A stretch of 64,000 bases of DNA from Fragum whitleyi (lineage: Eukaryota; Mollusca; Bivalvia; Cardiida; Cardiidae), in assembly GCA_948146395.1 (NCBI GenBank), contig OX411543.1, positions 71,414,948 to 71,478,947 on the forward strand. Reading direction: 5' to 3'. Positions 45,016-55,300 of the stretch are shown one piece after another. Numbering within the stretch: the stretch's first letter is position 1; the number at the start of each line of letters is the position of its first letter. The position numbers and the translations under genes were made by a program. The notes under the pieces are model-generated. The model was not told the origin of the DNA and did no database searches. It saw nothing but the letters and a program-made list of their open reading frames with translations.

Positions 45016-46430
45016 CAACACATAAAGTCCCCTACCGGCTTCGTTTGTCTCAATGTTTTCCCACGCCAATTCTATCAGGGACGTCAAAACCAGGTCTTGT
45101 TTTGGAAAGGGTTAAACAAGACTTACATGAGTTGTTGTCTCTGCTGTGCCCACTATACAATTCATGCAAGCAATAGACAGATGCAAGAAATAGTATCAAT
45201 AACAGTTACCTTGTCTGATCCAAGATGTTTTTCTTCAGTCTTGTTGGTAAGAAATGAGAACTTTCACTGGAGGTGATTAATACTGCTGCATCACCACCCT
45301 GACTAACATGGCTTATAATTTTTTTTACATTTTAAAACAGGTTTCATCAAGTTAGCTTGCTTAGTTATTAAGTTATTGCAGGATCCATTTTTTGCCATAT
45401 TTTCACTATTTCCGTTACCATAGCAACCACACTTTTTGTCAAAGAACAAAGATAAAATGATGTGCATAATCTACACATTGCCATCTAGTCATATACCAAG
45501 TCTCATCAAATTAGCTTGCTTACTTATTAACTTATCGCAGGATCCAATATTTTTTGCCATATTTTCACTATTTCCGTAACCATAGCAACAACAATTTTAG
45601 TCTAAAAACAAAAATAAAACAAGATGTGTTTGTGAAACACGAATGCCCCCGTAACGGCATTTTTTTCAAAGTTTGACCTTGACAGATGACCTTGACCTTG
45701 TCAAATGACCTTGACTTTGGTACCAGCGGATGCGGATCATTGAGATCTATCATCATGCCAAATATTAGCTTTGTATCTTGAATAGGCTTGAAGATATTGG
45801 CAAGGTAAAGTTTTCGGACGTTTGACCTTGACAGATGAGCTTGACCTTGTCACATGACCTTGACTTTGGTACCAGCGGATGCGGATCATTGAGATCTATC
45901 ATCATGCCAAATATTAGCTTTGTATCTTGAATAGGCTTGAAGATATTGGCAAGGTTAAGTTTTCGGACAGACGGACGGACGGACGGACAGACGGACGGAC
46001 AGACGGACAGACAGACAGACAGACAGACGGACACGAGTAAAACAATATGCCCCCGATCTACGATGCGGGGGCATAATGATGTGCATAATCTACACATTGC
46101 CATATAGTCATATACCAAGTCTCATCAAACTAGCTTGCTTAGTTATTATCTTATCGCAGGATCCCATTTTTGGCCATATTTTCACTATTTCTGTAACCAT
46201 AGCAACCTCAATTTAAGTCGAAAAACAAAAATAAAATGATGTGCATAATCTACACAATGCCATCTAGTCATATACCAACTTTCATCAAAAACGCTTGCTT
46301 AGTTATTAAGTTATCGCGGGATCCAGATTTGAGCGGACAGACGGACAGACAGACGGACAGACAGACAGACAGACAGACGGAGGGCAAACCTATAGTCCCC
46401 TCCGGTGTGAACACCGGTAGGGGACTAATA
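45016..46430 (+). repeat. Second nested tandem-repeat element (CCCCTACCGG ends)
   Basis: Begins AGTCCCCTACCGGCTTCG and ends GGTAGGGGACTAATA after a hairpin of ACCGGTGTTCACACCGG type. Inside are ~120-bp units with AAGTTATCGCAGGATCC, TTGCCATATTTTCACTATTT, CCGTAACCATAGCAAC and ATGATGTGCATAATCTACAC, then a GACGGACAGAC microsatellite. The host unit reads on across it (GCCCCAGAGACTAA on both sides). It contains the element at 45619-46075. Confidence 0.65.
45619..46075 (+). repeat. ACAAGATGTG...GGGGGCATA element, copy 1
   Basis: Starts ACAAGATGTGTTTGTGAAAC and GAATGCCCCCGTAACGGCAT. It holds two units with TTTGACCTTGACAGATGACC and AGATCTATCATCATGCCAAA, a GACGGACGGACGG microsatellite, and ends TATGCCCCCGATC...GGGGGCATA. 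ATGCCCCC at each end gives short inverted repeats. The host unit is split precisely: AAAATAAA before it, ATGATGTGCATAATC after it. Confidence 0.8.
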
Positions 46431-48851
46431 AGCCCCAGAGACTAAGTTTTTAAGGGGCATAACTTAGGCAAAAATCAACGAACCATAAAATCCTTACTTC
46501 ATGCACATATACCAATTGAGGTGATAACATTGACCAAGTTTCAAGAAGATCCAGCCAGAAGTTTAGGAGGAGTTGCGTTGACAAGAAAAGTGGACCAAGA
46601 GACAAAGTTTTTAAGGGGCATAACTCAGGCAAAAATCATCGAACCATAAAATCCTTCCTTCATGCACATCTACCAATTGAGGTGAATACATTGACCAAGT
46701 TTCAAGAAGATCCAGCCAGAAACTTAGGAGGAGTTGCATTGACAAGAAAAGTGGACCAAGAGACTAAGTTTTTAAGGGGCATAACTCAGGCAAAAATCAT
46801 CGAACCATAAAATCCTTCCTTCATGCACATCTACCAATTGAGGTGAATACATTGACCAAGTTTCAAGAAGATCCAGCCAGAAACTTAGGAGGAATTGCAT
46901 TGACAAGAAAAGTGGACCCAGAGACTAAGTTATCAAGGGGCATAACTCAGGCAAAAATCAACGAACCGTAAAATCCTTCCTTCATGCACATCTACCAATT
47001 GAGGTGATTACATTGACCAAGTTTCAAGAAGATCCAGCCAGAAACTTAGGAGGAGTTGCGTTGACAAGAAAAGTGGACCCAGAGACTAAGTTATCAAGGG
47101 GCATTACTCAGGCAAAAATCAACAAACCGTAAAATCCTTCCTTCATGCACATCTACCAATTGAGGTGATAATATTGACCAAGTTTCAAGAAGATCCAGCC
47201 AGAAGTTTAGGAGGAGTTGCGTTGACAAGAAAAGTGGACGGACGTACGGACGGATGGACGGACGGACGGATGGACAGACGGAGAAGATGACGCCAATATA
47301 CGTCTGCCTCCGGCGGCGTATAAAAATCAAGTCATTAATTGGCATTGAAAAAATTCTGAAAATTAATTCTGGCCATTCATATGCTGTTGAATTCTAAATC
47401 AGTTTATTCATGGCCCTTTACATTATTTGAAATGGGTATTAATTGATGAGAAATTAAATACAGAATTAAAGCTTTAACTACTTTCATTTTGATTCATGCC
47501 CATGACACAAACCATGAATAAGTTGTTATACAAAGTCGTGGCCAAGAGTACCAGTCTAAAAGTGACCATGAATCCAGTCTATGAAAATCCAACATGGCTG
47601 CTGTTTTCAAACAAAATTTCCAGTAAAAATGTTTTTTGCCTTATTCTCTTGTACATTGGGAAGAATAGCAAGCAGAAGGTATGTAAGAAGCTGAAATTTG
47701 ATTATTTTAAATAGAATCTTGAACTGTTGGACTTAAAACAATTGATTAACAAAATATAAGACAAATTTTAAATGAAGCCTTCGAATTTGCAAAAATTGAA
47801 GAAAATGAGATTTTATTTTTTTAAGATTTTAGCAATAAATCATTTGTGCAAATATACTCAAACCCCAATTAAACATTATTGCATCAATTTTATAGAAGAA
47901 TTGTATGAATAATATCTGTCAAGTTGTTTAATGTTTGTAGATTCGTACTTATGAATTTTCAACCCTAGGAATCTAAAGATTACAAACATTGAAGGGGAAA
48001 CAATAATGGGCATGATTTGTATTGATGGGCATTGAAATAATAGACATAAAAATTTTCCATGGCCATCATTTTTGGTCCATGACTGGTACTTTCTCCCCAT
48101 TGTTTGGCCATTAGAAAATTAATGCCCATTTACAACATTTAATGGGTAAACTTTAATGGTCATAATTTGTCTATTAAAAAAAGTTAAGTACTTTTTCATG
48201 GCCATTACTTGGCAGATATTTTGACCATTAATTTGTCACTTTATTTTTAATGCCCATTACATTTATTTCAGGGTTTATGGATAATGGGCATGGTATAGCA
48301 GTGAAAATAAAATTCTTGCCCATTAATCTTAATTCATGCCCAGCACAATGTCGCTTTTAATGGCCACTACCCATTAAAATGTGCCATGAAAAAATATCAA
48401 TGGGTCATGAATATAGCAATTATACAAACTCATGGCTACCATTAATATTAATAATGGCTACCATTAAAAAATCAATGCCCATCAATAATTCATTTTGTAA
48501 TGGTCATTATTTCCCCTGTAATTACTCCTGAAAATCTAATGGTGTCCTTTCTCCATTTATGGCCATGAATGACTTCTTTAATGGCCATAACTCTCCCATT
48601 AAAATAATTTGATGTTAAATTCATGGCATCTTGATGGTTTATTAATGCCCAGCACAATGTCGCTTTTAATGGGTGAGGTTAATGGCTCAAGCCATGAATT
48701 TTTCATGGCTGATTCATGGTTGATTTTGCAGTAGTGTGTATTTCTCACACTAGCACATATACTACCAATTCATCCTTTCCAAGCCTCCAGCTGCTATCAC
48801 ACATAGGTCTTTGATTATTGGCCCATTAGTGGGAGACAAATAATAATAAAA

Positions 48852-49087
48852 TAAGCCTGAGCCCAGCATTTCCAATAATTTCACGTGTGCTGATAGACAT
48901 GCAGTGTTCAGCCTGGGCACACACACAGTAATAAGTATATAAGATGAAAACCAGAGATAGTATTGAGATCTTATCTATTTACAAAGCACATGGTGAAGAC
49001 TCTTGTCAGACTGTGCAGTTGCACAGGCTGGCTAGAGTTTTTGCTTTGCCCACATGTGAATTAGTTGGAAATGTCACACACATGCTC
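48852..49087. repeat. MITE, TGAGCCTG family, copy 4
   Basis: AAGCCTGAGCCCAGCATTTCC at left; right end GTTGGAAATGTCACACACATG, then CTCA. Inner pair GACTCTTGTCAGACTGTGC / GCACAGGCTGGCTAGAGT. Confidence 0.65.
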
Positions 49088-49599
49088 AAATGGATATACA
49101 GCGAACATTTCTGTCATTGGTAATCCGATGCTTGATTGCACACCCAAGGATGCCTAGGCATTTTTAGTTTTAAGTGTTTCATGTATGAACATGTTTACAT
49201 GCCGTAGGCAGATTTAACCAATTCCATACCATTCAATTTATGTTAATGTACAGATATAAAATATCCAATAAATTGGTACAAAAATCAAGCATTACTAGGT
49301 AAAATTTACAATAAATTAAATAAATAAGTGACCAAGTTTTAATTCCATAATTTATTTCTAAAGTAACTCATCTCATGTCATCCCATTGTTTGGGATGACA
49401 AAAGACTTGCAAGCATTTCCCTTCTGGTGTCTTGTTTTCATACTTGTTTGTCTGTTTGTTTGTTTAGTATTTACCATCACTTTCAACGGAAATATTACAG
49501 GAGCTGTTGCATCCACCCATGGCCATGTTTGATGCCAAAAGGCTATTTTCTGATATTTCATGAATGGTTTTGGTTAGTTTGACAGAGGACATTCATATT
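49088..49599. other. Intergenic, nothing recognised
   Basis: AT-rich; no gene or family recognised. Confidence 0.35.
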
Positions 49600-49838
49600 C
49601 GAGCCTTTGCGTGACATTTCGAACAATTTGACATGTGCACACAGCAAAGCCTCTTGCAAGTCTGTGCATCCGCACAGTCTGGCAAGAGTCTTTGCTATAC
49701 GCTCTCTAGATAGATAAGGTCTCAAGCTCTTCTCCAAGTGCTCAGGAAATACCCTTATTGTGCTATGTGATTGCCTAGGATGCACATGTTTTGCTACAGG
49801 CACACTTTAAATTGTTGTAAATGTCACACACAAGCTCA
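49600..49838. repeat. MITE, TGAGCCTG family, copy 5
   Basis: CGAGCCTTTGCGTGACATTTC at left; right end AAATGTCACACACAAGCTCA. Inner palindrome GCCTCTTGCAAGTCTGTGCA / GCACAGTCTGGCAAGAGTC. Confidence 0.7.
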
Positions 49839-50030
49839 TTTGCAGTCTTTGATTAAGTGACTGGTCTATAAGGCACAGAGAAACTCTTCTTCTAAACTTG
49901 GCACTACATCTAACTGTACACCAACTCTGAAAATCATACAGAAACAATTTGTAACCACATCTGTTTAAATAATAAACTTGTTTTCACTCTAGTGTACCTA
50001 GTTTGTTGGTATGATTGTACCATCAAAGAA

Positions 50031-50425
50031 ACAAGATGTGTTTGTGAAACACGAATGCCCCCATAACGGCATTTTTTTTCAAAGTTTGACCTTGACAGAT
50101 GACCTTGACCTTGTCACATGACCTTGACTTTGGTACCAGCGGATGCGGATCATTGAGATCTATCATCATGCCAAATATTAGCTTTGTATCTTGAATAGGC
50201 TTGAAGATATTGGCAAGGTTAAGTTTTCGGGTTAAGTTTTTTCAAAGTTTGACCTTGACAGATGACCTTGACCTTGTCACATGACCTTGACTTTGGTACC
50301 AGCGGATGCGGATCATTGAGATCTATCATCATGCCAAATATTAGCTTTGTATCTTGAATAGGCTTGAAGATATTGGCCAGGTTAAGTTTTCAGGTTAAGT
50401 TTTCGGACAGACGGACGGACAGACG

Positions 50426-50456
<31 letters not shown>

Positions 50457-50536
50457 AGACGGACAGACAGACAGACAGACAGACGGACATGAGTAAAACA
50501 ATATGCCCCCGATCTCTCGATACGGGGGCATAAAAA
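50031..50536 (+). repeat. ACAAGATGTG...GGGGGCATA element, copy 2
   Basis: Same ends as 45619-46075, with two tandem units (TTTGACCTTGACAGATGACC repeated at ~50085 and ~50248), a long GACAGACGG tract (50406-50487) and a CGATACGGGGGCATAAAAA end. Confidence 0.85.
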
Positions 50537-50782
50537 GGTTTAAACATCTTAAACAACTTGAAAAATGCTACTTCTTTCAATAAGGACAGAATCTGGTAAT
50601 TGGTTTAGATATGAGTCTTATCAGCATTAAAACCTTGTCAAGCTAAATAAACAAATTGGCATAAAATTGTGCTGAAACATGATGCATTGGTTGTGAGTAA
50701 TAATTTCTTATGAAAATGATTATCACAAGATACACCTGTTACACTGCTGGATGACCAAGTATGAAAAACAACAAAGGAAAAT

Positions 50783-51576
50783 GACTCAACAGGCCCTAAA
50801 CTGCTCACCTGAATTTATTGGTCCAGTCGATTTCATCCAAGTAACTTTCTAGGAAAGTTTCATTTACATTTGCCTCATTGTTGAAGAGGAGATGTTATTC
50901 CAAGAATTTAAAGTCATAATAGACCCTGCCCATCCATTCATTACTGAGAAGACTCAACATAAGCTACGCCCATATTTATGGGCCAATCAAAATATCCTAA
51001 ACAATTTCTCAAAAGGGTCACTTAAAACATTATTGTAAAGTTTCAATGAAATTGGCCCAGTCATTCAGGAGGAGATGTCTTTCAAAGATTTTGGGCTAAA
51101 AATAAGCCCCGCCCTGCTACCCCCATAATCAAAGAACATTATGGTAAAGTTTCATTGAAATCGGCCCAATGGTTCAGGAGGATAAGTCTTTCAAAGAATT
51201 CACAGTAAAAAATGCCACAGCCATATTTGGGAGTCAATCAAAATTCATTAACAAGTTTTGGAAAGGGTCACTCAAGGAACATTCTGGTAAAGTTTCATAG
51301 AAATCAGCCCTGTGATTGAGGAGGAGATGTTGTTCAAAGATTTCAAAGTGAAAAAGTGCCACACCCATATTTTGGGGTCAATCAAAATTTCACAAGCAAG
51401 TTTTGAAAAGGGTCGCCCAAGGAACTTTCCTGCCAAGTTTGGTTGAAATCCACTCATTGGTTACTGAGGAGAACATGTTTAATGAAATATTGACGGCTTC
51501 CGACGACTGATGTACAATGGATAAAAGGTGATCACAAAAGCTCACCTTGAGCATGTTGTGCTCAGGAGAGCTAAAA
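50783..51576 (+). repeat. Pearl/Helitron-like tandem repeat element
   Basis: Begins ACTCAACAGGCCC...CTGCTCACCTG, then about four ~155-170-bp units (GGAACATTCTGGTAAAGTTTC, AATCGGCCCAATGGTTCAGG, AGGAGATGTC...TTCAAAGATTT), and ends TCACAAAAGCTCACCTTGAGC, ATGTTGTGCTCAGGAGAGC, TAAAAA. The GCTCACCTG near the start and CAGGAGAGC near the end are inverted. Confidence 0.7.
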
Positions 51577-51784
51577 ATGCAGCTAGGTAGAGTTCCAGTT
51601 CTTGAACACTGCACTACTCAATCATGAGAGAACACAAGTGCCAATATTCAAGTTAATCTAACATAAGAATGCAGAATTATGCTCCAGACAAAGAAGTGAA
51701 CACTATCTGCCAGATGCCAAGGGAGACCACATAATACATCATGTTTTTTGACAGACAGTTATAAAGTCTGGCTTTAAAAATAAA

Positions 51785-52070
51785 CACAAATACCCCGGAA
51801 ATGGCATTTTCTTAATACCTTTACCTTGACACATGACCTCGATCTTGTCACATAACCCTCACCTTGGTATCTGTACATATGCATCATAAAGATCTACCAT
51901 CATACCAAATATGAGCATTGTATCTTGAGTAGCCTTGAAGTAATTGGTAATGGAAATATTTTGGTTAAGTTTTGCAGACAAACAGACCAACAGAGACAAG
52001 TGGACGGGCGGACAGATAGACAGACAACAATAAAAGATTATGCCCCCTATCTTTCAATGTGGGGGCATAG
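51785..52070 (+). repeat. ACAAGATGTG-type element, diverged copy
   Basis: Keeps GGCATTTTCTTAATACC, TTGACACATGACCTCGATC, AGATCTACCATCATACCAAA, a short GGACGGGCGGACAG tract and the end CCCCCTATC...GGGGGCATAG. It lies ~120 bp beyond the stop codon of the M16-like gene. Confidence 0.6.
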
Positions 52071-52077
52071 AAATAGG

Positions 52078-52140
52078 TGGTATAGACTATGTTCCCACTG
52101 CAAATATTGTGCAGACTGATATAAGTCTATACCACCTGTC
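52078..52140. repeat. Hairpin (GGTGGTATAGAC)
   Basis: AGGTGGTATAGACTAT pairs with ATAAGTCTATACCACCT around an ACTGCAAATATTGTGCAG inner palindrome. The same end motif (AGGTGGTATAGA) is at 58340 and 20730 (complement). It would lie in the 3' untranslated region of the M16-like transcript. Confidence 0.55.
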
Positions 52141-52187
52141 AAAGCAGAAATATTCTTTGTCAAGCAAGTCAAGGCTCAATAACCTAC

Positions 52188-52344
52188 TCACTCTTTCAAA
52201 GTATCCACAATTTCATTAACCTTTGATGGACTACAGCATACCGCACGACGGACAACTTTCTCATCAAATAATGAGGCCATGTATTTCTCCCCAATTCTCT
52301 TCAGATCTGATAGGCCCACTGCTGCTATTTTCTTCAGATAATCT
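52188..52344 (-). CDS. M16-like gene, last exon
   Basis: Acceptor CAACAG (complement), stop TGA at 52190-52188. Encodes DYLKKIAAVGLSDLKRIGEK, then YMASLFDEKVVRRAVCCSPS and KVNEIVDTLKE. The GEKYMASLFD and PSKV patterns are typical of the family end. Confidence 0.9.
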
Positions 52345-55300
52345 CTGTTGAAGAAAAAAAATTAATTAGTAAATGATTTAGCTATTTCAAAACAATCTAT
52401 CATTCCATTCATTCATATAATAACATGAGGAAAACATTGTTTGAAAAAGAAATAGCTTATTGAAAGCAAATTCTCTTTTCCCAAAAATGTTTTTCCTTTA
52501 AGGTGATGCTTTATTCACTAATTTTGTTCATAAATTTAAGATTTTTATTAGTTTTTTTATCAATCTGTTGAAAATTGACTTTTCATTGTTTGGTTTTAAT
52601 TTGGTAATGTAACTTAACAAAGGGTCATAGTGGCCCTAAATCACTAAGCTAATATAACTATCTAAGATCTTATTTCTTGACCTAGTTTTTTTTTTTTTAT
52701 CCCATTTTACCCAATTTTGAATTTGAATGAGATTTCATCAAAAGAATCATTCTGATCAGGTTCATTGGGCAAAAAATATTGCCTCAAGTTTTTACTAGGT
52801 TTTTACTAATATTTGACCTCTTGACCTAGCTTTTGACCCCACTTGATCCAATTTAAACTTGACCAAGATTTCATCAAGATGACCAAATTGATTGAATTGA
52901 AACACTGATCCTTATTAGTTGAAAATAATTTCTGGTACATATTCAACCAATGGTCATCTTTTATACGTCTAGGGGCAGATGTAACCAAGTCTTATTTAAT
53001 TTCCTTACTTGTTGTATGTATGTGGTACTTGTTTATAATAAGCCAGCAGTGACTGGTTACTGACGTCAGCTACAGTTGTCTCACGTTCAATAATCTCGAA
53101 TGTTAAACTACTCTTAGCTGCCTCAAGCTCGATTTCTGTGAATTCTTCGCTGCCTGATACATATCCCATCTGAAACAAAAGACACTCATCAGATGTCCAT
53201 TGGTAAAATTCTAATGTTAAAAGTAGCTTCTTGGCCCGAGGTTATAAAACATTTCTCAGGCTCAACTGAGAATGTTCTCAAATTTTAAAGTTAAACAAGA
53301 TGTGTTTGTGAAACACGAATGCCCCCGTAACGGCATTTTTTTTTTCAAAGTTTGACCTTGACAAATGACCTTGACCTTGTCACATGACCTTGACTTTGGT
53401 ACCAGCAGATGCGGATCATTGAGATCTATCATCATGCCAAATATTGGCTTTGTATCTTGAATAGGCTTGAAGATATTGGCAGGGTTAAGTTTTCGGTCTG
53501 ACGGATGGACTGACGGTCGGACGGAGGGACAGACAGACGGACAGACAGACAGACGGACATGAGTTGAACAATATGCCCCCGATCTCTCCATACGGGGGCA
53601 TAAAAATTGTATGAAAATAAAAGATAATATTACTAAGTTGTTATTTATAACAATTTATATTTATTACAATTTATTAATATTTTCTTTAAAGTTAATACAT
53701 TAAAATGAGTATTAAAACAGAGTTACAGCTTAAATCTCAAATTGAAATTTGAGAAAATCTTAAATTGAGAATGAGAAAGGTTTTATAACCTCAGACCCGG
53801 GTCTTTAAACAGGGATAAGAGCTATTAGTATTTAAACCTTTACTCTACAGTCCCTGGAATTCATGTTGGTGTGATTTTTATTTCATGAACGAGAGGACCA
53901 TGACGGTCCTAGATCACTCACCTGCGTCTCTTTGACCCCCGGGACATCACATAAATTAAATAGGCAGGTGTAAAAAAGGAGATAATTTCTACATAATATC
54001 AATACCATGGAAATTTTTCAGCCAAGACAGATATGTCTTTTTGCTCTTTGATTCTATGTAAAAATACTGGTTTCAGAGAAGAAGATTTTTTTAAGGTTTT
54101 CCCGTTTTCACCCATCATGCTCAGATGAGCTAAAAGGGATGCGCCTGGGTGGAGCCCAAATATGAGTCATTGACCCCAGGGTCTTGATATGAACAAACTT
54201 GGTAATGGTCCATTAGATGATGCTTCATACCAAATATGAAAGCTTTGTGCCCTTTGCTTTTGGAAAAAAAGATTTTTAAAGATTTTTGCTCTTTGATTCT
54301 ATGTAAAAAGGGTTGCACCGGGGTGGAGCCCAAATATGATCCTAGGGTCTTGATATGAACAAACTTGGTAGAGGTCTACTAGATGATGCTACATACCAAA
54401 TATGAAAGCTGTCTGCCTTCTGGTTTCATAGAAGAAGATTTTTAAAGATTTTCATTTTTTACCCTTCGTGCTCATAAGAGATAAAGGGATGCACCCGTGC
54501 AAAGCCCAAATATGACCCAAGGGTCTTGATATGAACAAACTTGGTAGAGGTCACTAGGTGATGCTACATACCAAATTTGAAAGCTGTCTGCCATCTGGTT
54601 TCAGAGAAGAAGATTTTTAAAGATTTTCGCTCTTTGATTCTATGTAAAAAGGGTTGGGCCCGGGCAAAGGCCAAATATGCCCCAGAGTCTTGATACGAAT
54701 AAACTTAATAGAGGTCCACTAGATGATGCTACATACCAAATATGAAAGCTGTCTGCCTTCTGGTTTCAGAGAAGAAGATTTTTAAAGATTTTCATATTTT
54801 CACCCTTTTTGTTAAGGGTAAAGGGAAAGTTAAAAGTGGATTTCATTTATTTGAACAACTTTGGTAGAGCTTGACCAAAGGAACATCCCTGCCAAGTTTC
54901 ATCAAGATTGGCCCACTGGTTTAGGAGGAGAAGATGTTTAAAGAAATTGTGGATGACACACGACTGACGACGGACATTCTGAGATCACAATAGCTCACCT
55001 TGAGCACTTCGTGTTCAGGTGAGCTAAAAACAAGATGTGTTTGTGAACCATGAATGCCCCCGTTACGGCATTTTTTTTCAAAGTTTGACCTTGACAGATG
55101 ACTTTGACCTTGTCACATGACCTTGACTTTGGTACCAGCGGATGCGGATCATTGAGATCTATCATCATGCCAAATATTAGCTTTGTATCTTGAATAGGCT
55201 TGAAGATATTGGCAAGGTTAAGTTTTCGGACAGACGGACAGACAGACAGACGGACAGACAGACGGACAGACATGAGTAAAACAATATGCCCCCGATCTCT

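Larger units (their letters stand above)
44450..47330 (+). repeat. Tandem-repeat element nested in the CACTA transposon
   Basis: Units of ~120-160 bp (AATAAGCCCCAGAGACTAAG, GGGGCATAACTCAGGCAAAAA, TACCAATTGAGGTGA, CAAGTTTCAAGAAGATCCAGC, TTAGGAGGAGTTGCGTTGACA), best preserved as five copies at 46440-47235. They are followed by a (ACGG)n tract and a CTCCGGCGGCGTATAAAAA end. Interrupted at about 45016-46430 by another element. Confidence 0.7.
43452..48739. mobile_element. Non-autonomous CACTA (EnSpm) transposon
   Basis: The element spans 43455-48736 (5282 bp). The left end is CACTACTGCAAA and the right end is its complement TTTGCAGTAGTG, with a 3-bp duplication TGT on both sides (43452-43454, 48737-48739). 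The CACTA terminus and 3-bp duplication define the superfamily. About 1 kb at the left and 1.4 kb at the right are packed with variants of AATGGCCATTAA and CATGCCCATTAA in both orientations, like the subterminal transposase-binding repeats of this superfamily. The middle (about 44450-47330) is other repeats. No transposase ORF; needs a helper in trans. Confidence 0.9.
43361..48845 (-). repeat. tRNA-SINE body split by a CACTA transposon
   Basis: 43361-43454 and 48740-48845 together give one minus-strand SINE body. The left piece ends GCACCTAACAATGGATTCCT-TGT and the right continues ATTTCTCACAC, exactly as the intact copy at 62636-62921 reads across this point. The head end is missing or too diverged beyond 48845. 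Confidence 0.85.

Noticed and set aside
45765..46118. Open frames with SVCPSVRPSV-type repeats (also at 7908, 47094, 50395, 53262, 54995)
   Set aside because: They are translations of the GACGGACAGACGG microsatellite inside dispersed repeats.
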